A DNA stretch of 64,000 nucleotides from Aromatoleum aromaticum EbN1 (GTDB taxonomy: Bacteria > Pseudomonadota > Gammaproteobacteria > Burkholderiales > Rhodocyclaceae). The position numbers and the translations under genes were made by a program. This document shows positions 26,221-34,298 of this stretch, piece by piece; the stretch's first letter is position 1, and each line of letters starts with the position of its first letter. Location of the stretch: assembly GCF_000025965.1 (NCBI RefSeq), contig NC_006513.1, forward strand, positions 1,240,001 through 1,304,000, read 5' to 3'. The notes below the pieces were generated by a model that had not been told where the DNA came from, did not search any database, and worked only from the letters and a program-made list of their open reading frames with translations.

Positions 26221-26629
26221 TCGCCGGGGATCGTGCGACAGAGCCAGCGGCCGTCGTGGCGGTGACTTTGTCATCGCGTGTCGTCGCACACACCCGCTGA
26301 AATCGGCGAAGAGCGGGAGTCAGGCTTCGACGGTGCGCATCCGACAGAAAACTTACAAGTCCTTGTAACTTTTTCCGGCCCGATGCTGCGGCGTCTGCGC
26401 GGCCAGACAGCGGGAAGACGACAAGCGGGCCTGCTCCGATCCTGCCTCGTCGGCGAACGGCCGGCGCCCTGCATCCCTCGAATCGACCTGTCACGACACC
26501 CTGTTCGCAGTCGCCGGGGCACGCCCATTGCTCAGGATGGGGAGGAAATCGATGGGCGGCCGGAGCCGTCCCTTTTCCGCCGGGATGTGTCGGAACCCGG
26601 TTTGTTGTCGCCACCTGAGGAGACAGGAC
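26221..26629 (+). other. Intergenic region with a palindrome
   Basis: About 409 bp without a recognisable gene. It contains TTACAA-GTCC-TTGTAA (26353-26368) followed by CTTTTT, which could be a weak terminator for speE or an operator for the next gene. Confidence 0.4.
26353..26368. promoter_or_regulatory. TTACAAG-TC-CTTGTAA palindrome
   Basis: A perfect 7-bp-arm inverted repeat 260 bp upstream of the low-complexity BON-protein gene and 130 bp after speE. AT-rich in a GC-rich surrounding. Operator or AT-stem terminator cannot be decided. Confidence 0.4.
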
Positions 26630-27748
26630 ATGAAAGCGCAGCGTCAGAAAGGCCAGCGTGAACAGGGCTACGGACAGCATGATTACGAAGAAGAGGAATA
26701 CGGCCAGCAGGGCGGCCGGCAGTCTCAACAAGGGTTCGGCCAGCACGGCTGGGGACATCAGCAGCCGCAACAGGGATTCGGTCAGCAAGGCCATGGTCAG
26801 CATCAGCAGGGCTACGGGCAGCAGGGCTACGGGCAGCAGGGCTATGGGCAGCAGGGCTATGGCCAGCAGTATGACCAGGGTTACGGCCAGCAGGGCTACC
26901 GGCAGCAGCAGCCGCAGCAGGGTTTCGGCCAGCAGGGTTGGGGCCGGCAACACGAACAGGGGTTCGGCCAGCAAGGCTACGGCCAGCAGCACGAACAGGG
27001 GTTTGGCCAGCAGGGCTACGGACAGCAGCAGCCGCAGCAGGGTTTCGGCCAGCAGGGCTGGGGCCAGCAGCACGAACAGGGATTCGGGCAGCAAGGCTAC
27101 GGTCAGCAGGGCGGCTATGGCCAGCAGAGTTTCGGCCAACAACCCCAGCAGGGATTCGGCCAGCGCGGATACGGCCAGCAAGGCAGCTTCGGGCAGCAAG
27201 GCAGCTACGGTCAGCAGGACTGGGGCCAGCAGCCGCAGCAGGGCATGATGGGCACGCAGACGTCGCAGACGGGCCGCGGCTACGGCGGCATGCAGGCCTC
27301 CTGGGGCCAGTCCGAGCTGTCGTCACGCAACCGCAAGGGGCCGAAGAACTATGCCCGGTCCGACGAACGCATCCGCGAGATGGTCTGCGAGCGCCTTGTC
27401 GAGGAACCGGGCGTGGACGTGAGCGAAGTGAGCATCAACGTCAAGGAAGGTTGCGTGGAACTGGAAGGCACGGTACCCAGCCGCCAGATGCGTCATCGCA
27501 TCGAGGACGTGGTCGATGAGTGCTGGGGCGTGCACGATATCGAGAACCGCATCCGCGTGCAGTCCGAATCGCAGTCGCAGCCACAGTCCTCATCGCAGCA
27601 GTCGCAGTCCAGCCAGCAGCGGGGGACGAGCGGCAGCGAGCACAGCCAGAGCGGCTCGTCGTCCGGCGGATTCTCCGGCATGTCCGGCTCATCGAGCGGC
27701 AAGTCGGGCTCGAGCGAGTCGAGCCGCGGCAAGAGCAAGGAGGAGTAA
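26630..27748 (+). CDS. Prion-like low-complexity protein with a BON domain
   Basis: A 372-residue protein. Residues about 10-225 are low-complexity, built of roughly 25 (Y/F/W)GQ(Q/H) motifs with QPQQGFGQQ and [13 protein letters not shown] blocks; it is very rich in Gln and Gly, with aromatic residues at regular spacing. A single BON domain follows (about 245-305; [40 protein letters not shown]), then a Ser/Gln-rich tail (about 308-372). There is no signal peptide. The start at 26630 has GAGGAG 8 nt upstream. BON domains bind lipids or other envelope parts; the N-terminal composition resembles eukaryotic FET-type phase-separating domains. Cellular role unknown. Confidence 0.85.
   Translation: MKAQRQKGQREQGYGQHDYEEEEYGQQGGRQSQQGFGQHGWGHQQPQQGFGQQGHGQHQQGYGQQGYGQQGYGQQGYGQQYDQGYGQQGYRQQQPQQGFGQQGWGRQHEQGFGQQGYGQQHEQGFGQQGYGQQQPQQGFGQQGWGQQHEQGFGQQGYGQQGGYGQQSFGQQPQQGFGQRGYGQQGSFGQQGSYGQQDWGQQPQQGMMGTQTSQTGRGYGGMQASWGQSELSSRNRKGPKNYARSDERIREMVCERLVEEPGVDVSEVSINVKEGCVELEGTVPSRQMRHRIEDVVDECWGVHDIENRIRVQSESQSQPQSSSQQSQSSQQRGTSGSEHSQSGSSSGGFSGMSGSSSGKSGSSESSRGKSKEE
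26700..27245 (+). repeat. Degenerate tandem repeat encoding (Y/F/W)GQQG units
   Basis: The DNA consists of short units such as GGCCAGCAGGGCTACGG and longer 54-60 bp blocks containing CAGCAGCCGCAGCAGGG. Four adjacent GGGCAGCAGGGCTAYGG units lie at about 26810-26865. Variation in codon usage between units suggests age rather than a fresh expansion. Confidence 0.8.
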
Positions 27749-27760
27749 CTCGCCTCTGCC

Positions 27761-27779
27761 GCCCGCCAGGCTGGCGGGC
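27761..27779. terminator. GC hairpin between convergent genes
   Basis: GCCCGCC (27761-27767) pairs with GGCGGGC (27773-27779) over a 5-nt loop. It lies between the BON-protein gene and the convergent proteasome-homologue gene. There is no T-run, so termination is tentative. Confidence 0.4.
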
Positions 27780-27823
27780 GACGGCAGGGCCGGCCGCGCG
27801 CTAACTCGTTCGGTCGGCCCCGT

Positions 27824-28633
27824 CTAGCTTTCGCCTTCGCGTTTTTCGCTGCGCGGCGTGTTGAGGGAGGTGTTCTGCCGCAGTGCCTCCGCAGTGAGCT
27901 GGATGTTCTCCCAGTCCGGATTGGGCAGGGCACTGAAGACTTCGCGCAGCTGCTGGCTCCAGAGCTTGCGGATCAGTGCGAAATAGGCGTTGTCCTCGCG
28001 GATGACGCAGTAATGGCCGACGCGCAACGCGTCGCGCTGATAGACCAGCAGGTCGAGCGGCAGGCCCACCGAGAGGTTCGAGCGGATGCTCGAATCCATC
28101 GACACGAGCGCACATTTCACCGCTTCGTCGAGCGACGTCGCATGCGTGATGATGCGCACGATGATCGGCTTGCCGTACTTGGATTCGCCGATCTGGAAAT
28201 ACGGCGTCTCCTGCGTCGCCTCGGTGAAGTTGCCGGCCGCGTAGAGCTGAAACAGGCGCGGCTCCTCGCCCTGGATCTGGCCCCCGAGCAGCAGCCCGGC
28301 AGAAAAATCGACGCCGAATTCCTTCAGCGATTCGGCATCACGCGCATGAACTTCGCGCAGGCAGTCGCCGACGTGCTTGGCCGCCTCGAACATCGTCGGC
28401 ACGTTGCACAGGTTCCTCGCTCCGCCCGACTCGATCCGTTCGCGCAGCGTGTTGACGACCGACTGGCTGATCGACAGGTTTCCCGCCGTCATCAGCACGA
28501 GCACCCGTTCGCCGTGGCGCTCGAAGAAATGCATCTTGCGGAAAGTGTTGATGTGATCGACGCCGGCATAAGTACGGGAGTCGGACAGGAAGACCAGACC
28601 TGCATCCATCCGCATGGCGACACAATATGTCAT
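27824..28633 (-). CDS. Proteasome-type protease of the Anbu class
   Basis: A 269-residue Ntn-hydrolase. It starts MTYCVAMRMDAGLVFLSDSR, so removing Met exposes the nucleophile Thr; TAGNLSISQSVVNTLRERIE and FSAGLLLGGQIQGEEPRLFQ follow the Anbu (ancestral beta subunit) pattern. These proteins form self-assembling rings distinct from HslV. The genes often found with Anbu (alpha-E protein, ATP-grasp protein, transglutaminase) are not present here: the neighbours are the BON protein (convergent) and a toxin pair. The alternative class is the betaproteobacterial proteasome homologue (BPH). Confidence 0.85.
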   Translation of the reverse strand: MTYCVAMRMDAGLVFLSDSRTYAGVDHINTFRKMHFFERHGERVLVLMTAGNLSISQSVVNTLRERIESGGARNLCNVPTMFEAAKHVGDCLREVHARDAESLKEFGVDFSAGLLLGGQIQGEEPRLFQLYAAGNFTEATQETPYFQIGESKYGKPIIVRIITHATSLDEAVKCALVSMDSSIRSNLSVGLPLDLLVYQRDALRVGHYCVIREDNAYFALIRKLWSQQLREVFSALPNPDWENIQLTAEALRQNTSLNTPRSEKREGES

Positions 28634-28849
28634 GACCCCCCCGGGTGCGAGCGAAGGAATCCCGCGGGGCTGCCCGCGGCCGCCGATGTGACGTCGGAAT
28701 TCCTCCGCGTTAACGGGTTACATCGGGCACAGCACGCAAAACTGTCCGGTTGGACCGGGCCAGCCGCATTTCGTGCCGCGCCCGGGCTCGCGTTCGAAGC
28801 AAGATCGGCTCCCTGCCCGCGCCAACTCGCTTTTTTGGCGCGAAAGCGG

Positions 28850-29080
28850 TCACGACTTCTCGTCGTAGCCGGATTCGGGCTCTTTCCCCGTTCGGGTCGT
28901 GTGAATGGACCCATGATTTCCCGCAGGCTGGATGGTCTCAACCCGTCCATTGCGAAACACGATCAACGCGGTTCCAGTCTGGGCCGCCATTTGGCCTGCG
29001 CGCGCTGCGGCCCGCTCCAGGGCTTTCTGTGAGAAGCGCAAATCGGCGTCGCGAGCCTGAGAAATCGGCAATGCGTTCAT
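28850..29080 (-). CDS. Small protein coupled to the zeta-like toxin, probable partner or antitoxin
   Basis: A 76-residue ORF (MNALPISQARDADLRFSQKA...) whose ATG overlaps the stop of the zeta-toxin-like gene by 4 nt. It has an Ala-rich helical half (KALERAAARAGQMAAQTG) and a short ALIVFRNGRVETI strand. No DNA-binding motif is obvious. Position and size suggest an antitoxin-like partner; no direct evidence. Confidence 0.6.
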   Translation of the reverse strand: MNALPISQARDADLRFSQKALERAAARAGQMAAQTGTALIVFRNGRVETIQPAGNHGSIHTTRTGKEPESGYDEKS

Positions 29081-29601
29081 AGCTTTTCACTCCAGTCGAG
29101 CAGCACCGGGCTGGGCCCGGAGTTGTCATACAGCGCCCACGCGTCGACCAGGGGGGCATAGTGTTCGGAAAAATTGGCCAGCCCTGCCGCAAACCGGCGC
29201 CGGATGACCTCTTCGGGAATATTGTGTCCGCCCTGCTTCACACGTTGGGCAACACGCGCAACCGCCTCGTCCGGTTGAGCAAGTTGCAAGAAAATGAGCT
29301 TCACCCGATAGCCCGCGGACTGCCAACGCACAATGTGACGGAGGTACCCACGCCCTGACAGCGTAGTTTCAAAAGCGAAACTCTCGCGTGCCGCAAAATG
29401 GCGCTTCAACTCTTCCAACATCAGTCGCCCCGCTTGCACTGCAGCCGTTTCAGGCGCAAAAGGTGCCAGACCTGCGGCAATCAGATCGGCGTTCACGAAC
29501 ACCGGGCAACCTGCTTCATTGGGCAAAAACTCTCGCGCGAAAGTCGTCTTGCCCGCGCCGTTTGGCCCCGCGATGATGATGACCTTGCGCTCGCTGGCCA
29601 T
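29077..29601 (-). CDS. Zeta-toxin-like P-loop kinase
   Basis: A 174-residue protein with Walker A GPNGAGKTT near the N-terminus, FVNADLIAAGL (the Asn-Ala-Asp substrate motif), ESFAFETTLSGRGYLRHI and RRFAAGLANF. This is the zeta-toxin/AAA family, which phosphorylates UDP-N-acetylglucosamine or related substrates. The start MASERKV at 29601 is favoured over ATG 29610. It is co-transcribed with the overlapping 76-aa ORF; a free-standing chromosomal toxin module is likely. Confidence 0.82.
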   Translation of the reverse strand: MASERKVIIIAGPNGAGKTTFAREFLPNEAGCPVFVNADLIAAGLAPFAPETAAVQAGRLMLEELKRHFAARESFAFETTLSGRGYLRHIVRWQSAGYRVKLIFLQLAQPDEAVARVAQRVKQGGHNIPEEVIRRRFAAGLANFSEHYAPLVDAWALYDNSGPSPVLLDWSEKL

Positions 29602-29790
29602 GTCACCCATTCAGCACATAAGGGGTTTGCCTGGAGCTGATTACCCACAGTTCGGCTGTCATGGAATAGGCATCCGGCAGAACAGCCTCGAAATCGTCTT
29701 GAATCCTCACAAGTCTACCAGACACCTATCTCGGCGAGCAGCACGAGAAGGTTGTAGCGATGAGCGCGCCCGATGCAAACGACCCGGTGT

Positions 29791-32106
29791 TCACTTGTCC
29801 GGCGCCCCGCCCTCGCGCCGGAGATTCGTCTCGTACTGGCTGCGCGCGGACAGATACTGTTTCGGCCACGCGACGTCGTCGAAGCCGATCTTCGCCGCTT
29901 CATGCAATGTCCAGGCTGGATCGGCGAGGTGCGGGCGCGCGATCGCGCACAGATCCGCACGGCCTGCGGCGATGATGCTGTTCGCGTGGTCGGCCTCGTA
30001 GAGCGCGCCGACGGCGACCGTCGGGATGCCGGCTTCGTTGCGGATGCGGTCGGCGAACGGCGTCTGGTACATGCGCCCATAGACCGGCCGGTCGCCTTTC
30101 CAAACCTGGCCCGACGAGCAGTCGATGAGATCCGCGCCGGCGTCCCTGAAAAGACGCGCGAAGGCGACTGCGTCGTCGGCAGTGTTGCCGCCGGGGAACC
30201 AGTCATGGCACGACAGGCGCACCGACATCGGGCGGTTCGAAGGCCACGCGGCGCGCATCGCGCGGAATACTTCGAGCGGGAAGCGCACGCGGTTTTCATG
30301 TCCACCGCCGTAATCGTCCCTGCGCCGGTTCGTCAGCGGCGACAGGAAGCTCGACAGCAGGTAGCCGTGCGCGCAGTGCAGCTCGAGGATGTCGAAGCCG
30401 GCTTCAAACGCCATCTTCGTCGCGCGGACGAAGTCGTCGCGCACGCGCTCCATGTCGTCACGCGTCATCTCGCGCGGCACCTGCGAATGCGGCAGGTACG
30501 GCAGCGGCGACGCGGACATCAGCGGCCAGCCGCCGGCTTCGAGCGGCTCGTCGATGCCTTCCCACGCGAGCTTCGTCGCGCCCTTGCGCCCCGCGTGACC
30601 GAGCTGGATGCCCATTTTCGCGCCCGAATTCGCGTGGACGAAATCGACGACGCGCTTCCATGCATTGACGTGCTCGGGCTTGTACATCCCGGCGCAGCCC
30701 GGCGTGATACGTGCGTCGGGCGACACGCACGTCATCTCGGTATACAGCAGCCCCGCCCCGCCGAGCGCGCGGGCGCCGAAATGCACGAGGTGGAAGTCGT
30801 TCGCGCTGCCGTCGTCGGCCGAGTACATCGCCATCGGCGACACGACGACGCGGTTCGCAAGCGTCAGGCCGCGCAGCGTGAAGGGCGTGAACATCGGCGG
30901 CGGCGCCTCGCCGGCCTTGACCGGCAGCCCCGCGTTGTTCGCGAACCAGCGCTCGTAGCCTTCGAGCCACGTCGCGTCGCGCAGGCGCAGATTCTCGTGC
31001 GAGATGCGCTGCGAGCGCGTCAGCATCGAATACATGAACTGCTCCGGCTCGAGCGTATCGCAGTAGCGCGCGCCGCAGACTTCGAACCATTCCATCGCGT
31101 TCCACGCGGCGTTCTGCAGCCGCAGCACGTCGATGTTGCGCGCCGCCTGGTAGCGTTCGAGCACCGCCGGGATGTGCTCCGGCGTGTCGCCTTCGTCGCG
31201 GAACAGGCGCGTCAGCTCGATCGCGTCCTCGAGCGCGAGCTTCGTGCCCGAGCCGATCGCGAAATGCGCGGTATGCACCGCGTCGCCCATCAGCACGACG
31301 TGGCTCCTGCCGTTGTCGTGGTGCCATTGCTCGCACTTGACGCGCTGGAAGTTCAGCCACGCCGAGCCGCGCAGGTGGCGGGCATTCGTCATCAGCCGAT
31401 GACCGTCGAGGTACTTGCCGAAGAGCTTTTGGCAGAATTCGATCGACTGTTCCTGGCCGGCCTTGTCGAGCCCGTGCGCGAGCCACACGTGCTCCGGACA
31501 TTCGACGATGAAAGTCGTCGTCGTGTCGTCGAACTTGTAGACGTGCGCCTGGAACCAGCCGTGCTCGGTCTTCTCGAACAGGAACGTGAACGCGTCGAAA
31601 AGCTGGTTCGTGCCGAGCCAGATGTAGCGGTTCGGCCGCGTGACGATGTCCGGCTTGAACACTTCCGCGTACTTGTTGCGGATGCGCGAGTTGATGCCGT
31701 CGGACGCGATGATCAGATCGGCATCGGGAAACTCGCTGTCCGACTCGACATCGCGGTCGAACACCAGCTCGACGCCGAGTTCCTCGCAGCGCGCCTGCAG
31801 GATGTTGAGCATCTTCTTGCGCCCGATGCCGACGAAACCGTGGCCGCCGCTGCGGATCGTGTGGTCCTTGAAATGCAGCTCGATGTCGTCCCAGTGGTTG
31901 AACGCGACCTGGATCGCCTCGGCCGTCACCGGGTCCCATTCGCGCATGTTGTCCATCGTCGCGTCCGAGAACACCACGCCCCAGCCGAACGTGTCGTATG
32001 GCCGGTTGCGCTCGACGACGGCGATCTCGTGCGCCGGGTTCAGCTTCTTCATCAGGAGCGCGAAATACAGCCCCGCGGGTCCGCCGCCGATACACACGAT
32101 GCGCAT
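29791..32106 (-). CDS. Bifunctional aryl-CoA monooxygenase/flavin reductase (2-aminobenzoyl-CoA or salicylyl-CoA type)
   Basis: A 771-residue fusion. The N-terminal half (about 1-390) is an FAD hydroxylase: [35 protein letters not shown] and [20 protein letters not shown]. The C-terminal half (about 400-771) is an old-yellow-enzyme domain: [49 protein letters not shown]. This matches 2-aminobenzoyl-CoA monooxygenase/reductase of Azoarcus evansii and salicylyl-CoA 5-hydroxylase; sequence alone does not choose between them. The ATG at 32106 has GGAGACC upstream. No CoA ligase for the substrate is adjacent, so it may work with an enzyme elsewhere. Confidence 0.9.
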   Translation of the reverse strand: MRIVCIGGGPAGLYFALLMKKLNPAHEIAVVERNRPYDTFGWGVVFSDATMDNMREWDPVTAEAIQVAFNHWDDIELHFKDHTIRSGGHGFVGIGRKKMLNILQARCEELGVELVFDRDVESDSEFPDADLIIASDGINSRIRNKYAEVFKPDIVTRPNRYIWLGTNQLFDAFTFLFEKTEHGWFQAHVYKFDDTTTTFIVECPEHVWLAHGLDKAGQEQSIEFCQKLFGKYLDGHRLMTNARHLRGSAWLNFQRVKCEQWHHDNGRSHVVLMGDAVHTAHFAIGSGTKLALEDAIELTRLFRDEGDTPEHIPAVLERYQAARNIDVLRLQNAAWNAMEWFEVCGARYCDTLEPEQFMYSMLTRSQRISHENLRLRDATWLEGYERWFANNAGLPVKAGEAPPPMFTPFTLRGLTLANRVVVSPMAMYSADDGSANDFHLVHFGARALGGAGLLYTEMTCVSPDARITPGCAGMYKPEHVNAWKRVVDFVHANSGAKMGIQLGHAGRKGATKLAWEGIDEPLEAGGWPLMSASPLPYLPHSQVPREMTRDDMERVRDDFVRATKMAFEAGFDILELHCAHGYLLSSFLSPLTNRRRDDYGGGHENRVRFPLEVFRAMRAAWPSNRPMSVRLSCHDWFPGGNTADDAVAFARLFRDAGADLIDCSSGQVWKGDRPVYGRMYQTPFADRIRNEAGIPTVAVGALYEADHANSIIAAGRADLCAIARPHLADPAWTLHEAAKIGFDDVAWPKQYLSARSQYETNLRREGGAPDK

Positions 32107-32403
32107 GCCAGGTCTCCTTCGTTCGTTGCGCTTGCGGATGCGACGCCGGCGCCGTCCCTGCACGGTCCGGCCGAACCGCGTCACAGCGACAATCTGCCGC
32201 ACGGCGGCAGGTGGCACGCCCCCTTTCGCGGGGGGGGCGGAACGAGGGGGAATGGCGGGGAAAGGGCCCTGTTCCGCTCGACAGCGCGAGCGTCTTGTAC
32301 AAAGATTCGCCCCTGAATTGAACATCCCGATCCACACACATCGCATATTCCTTCCCGCCCGCCTGCCGGCCCCAGGTTCGCTGCCTCGCGGCCCGGCCCC
32401 GGC

Positions 32404-32432
32404 TGACAAAAATGTAATTTTCCCGTCAGCCT
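32404..32432 (+). promoter_or_regulatory. Copper-island operator motif, site 1
   Basis: Contains TGACAAAAATGTAAT followed by six bases and GTCAGCCT. It agrees with site 2 (39030-39058) at 25 of 29 positions and ends 53 bp before the cusF-like start. Probably a binding site for a CusR/CopR-type response regulator; no such gene is in the window. Confidence 0.6.
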
Positions 32433-32485
32433 CCGGTCGGTATTACTTCCTCATACTTCATTCCACTCACCGAAACACAGGATTC

Positions 32486-32857
32486 ATGATGCCCCTCACC
32501 TGCCCCCTCACCCGCTCCCTCGCCGCGTTCGCCCTCCTCGCCACGCTCACCAGCGCCAGCCCGGCCTTTGCCATGAGCGGGCACGGACACGAGGCCGCTC
32601 ATGGCGCGGCGATGCCCGTCGCCGACGTGAAAGCTTCGTTGTCCGAAGGCACCGTCAAGAAAGTCGACAAAGCGGCCGGCAAGATCACCATCAGCCACGG
32701 CCCGCTCGAAAACCTGGGCATGCCGCCGATGACGATGGTGTTTCGCGCGACCGACCCGTCGATGCTCGACGCGGTCAGGGAGGGCGACAGGATCCGCTTC
32801 GCCGCGCAGCGCGTCGACGGAGTGTTCTCGGTGACGAAGCTGGAAATCGCGGAATAA
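32486..32857 (+). CDS. cusF: Periplasmic CusF-like copper-binding protein
   Basis: A 123-residue protein with signal peptide (MMPLTCPLTRSLAAFALLAT ... SPAFA) and a CusF-type OB domain (GTVKKVDKAAGKITISHGPL, MPPMTMVF). CusF delivers Cu(I)/Ag(I) to the CusCBA pump. The His and two Met ligands appear in ISHGP and PMTM; the Trp of E. coli CusF that stacks on the metal is replaced by Met (LGMPP). An extra His-rich segment (GHGHEAAHG) precedes the domain. First gene of the island, under site 1, separated from cusC by a hairpin. Confidence 0.88.
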   Translation: MMPLTCPLTRSLAAFALLATLTSASPAFAMSGHGHEAAHGAAMPVADVKASLSEGTVKKVDKAAGKITISHGPLENLGMPPMTMVFRATDPSMLDAVREGDRIRFAAQRVDGVFSVTKLEIAE

Positions 32858-32886
32858 GGGCCAAATAAGGGCGAAACAGGCGTGAC

Positions 32887-32916
32887 GCCGCAGCCGGACG
32901 GTATTCCGGCTGCGGC
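32887..32916 (+). terminator. Perfect 12-bp hairpin between cusF and cusC
   Basis: GCCGCAGCCGGA (32887-32898) pairs perfectly with TCCGGCTGCGGC (32905-32916) over a 6-nt loop, 30 bp after the cusF-like stop. With no T-run it may be a partial terminator or an mRNA-stabilising stem that gives more CusF than pump. Confidence 0.6.
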
Positions 32917-32993
32917 TCGCTCGACGCGCCATTTCGCCTTCGGCATTTTCCCTGCCCACCAGCTCCGGCCACCCCACTTTTTCCGGACACCCG

Positions 32994-34298
32994 ATGAAAC
33001 CGCTTATCGCCGGCCTGCGTTCCCTGCGTCTGGCCGCGGGCATCGCCGTCCTTGCGGCGAGCGCCTTCGGCCACGCGCAGGACGCCGTGCCGCCCTCCGC
33101 CGCCGCGGCTCCCCTCGGCGCCGATCTCCCCGGCCTGATCGAATACGCCCGCGTGAACAACCCCGCTTTCGCCGTCGACCGCGCCGAAGCGGAGGCTGCC
33201 CGCGAACGTGTCGAGCCCGCCGGCGCGCTGCCCGACCCGAGCTTCCAGGTCGAGCTGATGGACGTCACGAACCGCATGCACGGCGGCCCGACGACGCTCG
33301 TGCCGGGCGAAGTCGGCGAGACCCGCTACCGCGTCATCCAGCCGCTGCCGGCGTGGGGCAAGCGCGAACTCGCCGAGCGTGCGGCGGGCGCGCGCGCGGA
33401 CCAGGCGGAGGCGGCTCGCGATGCGGCATGGACGAACACGGCTGCCGAGATCAAGGCAGCCTGGCTGCGCTATTACGCTGCCGACCGCGAGGCGGGGCTC
33501 AATCGCGACGCGCTGGCGCTGCTGCAGAGCCTCGAGGAGATCACGCTGTCGCGCTACCGCCTCGGCCTGCTGCCGCAGCAGGCGGTGCTGCGCGCGCAGC
33601 GCGAGATCACGTCGCAGCGGCTCGCGCTCGTCGGCGTCGAGCAGCGCCGCCGCGGCACGGCGTCAGCGCTGAACGCGCTGCTCGGACGCACGCCCGGCAG
33701 TGCCCTTGCGGCGCCACAGGAACCGCCGCCGCTGCCGCAGGGGGTCGCTCTCGCGCCCCTCGTCGAACGCACCCGTGCGATTCATCCGGCGATCACCGCC
33801 GAAGCGCGCGGCATCGACGTGGCGCGCCTCGAACGCGACCGCACGTGGCGCGACCGCTATCCGGATTTCAGCCTCGGACTGACGAACAACCGTCCGCTCG
33901 GGGGCGAAAACTCGTGGGACGTGATGCTCGAAGTCATGATCCCGCTGCAGCAGTCGGCACGCCGCGCGCGCGAGCGCGAAGCCGCGCTGATGGTCACCGC
34001 TGCCCACGCGCGGCGGGCCGCCGCCGAATCGACGCTCCTCGGCGAGCTCGGCAGCGCGTACGCCGCGTTCACGAGCGGCCACGAGACACTGCAGCTGCTG
34101 CGCGGCACGCTGACGCCGCAGGCCGAAGCGACGCGCGACGCGACCCGTGCCGCGTTCTCGGCGGGGCGCGTCGACTTCGACACCGTGCTCGAAGCCGAGC
34201 GCCAGCTCGTCGATACGCGCATCGCGCTGCTGCAGGCCGATGTCGAGACCCGCATGGCGCTCGCCGAAATCGAAAAACTTGCAGGAGAACAGCCGTGA
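32994..34298 (+). CDS. cusC: Outer-membrane efflux protein CusC/CzcC type
   Basis: A 434-residue TolC-family protein with signal peptide (MKPLIAGLRSLRLAAGIAVL ... FGHAQ) and two duplicated OEP halves with long Ala/Glu/Arg-rich coiled-coil helices. It has no lipobox Cys, unlike E. coli CusC. It forms the outer-membrane channel of the tripartite pump. Its stop overlaps the GTG start of cusB (GTGA). Confidence 0.88.
   Translation: MKPLIAGLRSLRLAAGIAVLAASAFGHAQDAVPPSAAAAPLGADLPGLIEYARVNNPAFAVDRAEAEAARERVEPAGALPDPSFQVELMDVTNRMHGGPTTLVPGEVGETRYRVIQPLPAWGKRELAERAAGARADQAEAARDAAWTNTAAEIKAAWLRYYAADREAGLNRDALALLQSLEEITLSRYRLGLLPQQAVLRAQREITSQRLALVGVEQRRRGTASALNALLGRTPGSALAAPQEPPPLPQGVALAPLVERTRAIHPAITAEARGIDVARLERDRTWRDRYPDFSLGLTNNRPLGGENSWDVMLEVMIPLQQSARRAREREAALMVTAAHARRAAAESTLLGELGSAYAAFTSGHETLQLLRGTLTPQAEATRDATRAAFSAGRVDFDTVLEAERQLVDTRIALLQADVETRMALAEIEKLAGEQP

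Noticed and set aside
26700-27245. Short-unit repeats as a possible CRISPR array
   Set aside because: The repeats are in frame with the coding sequence, with no unique spacers of constant length.
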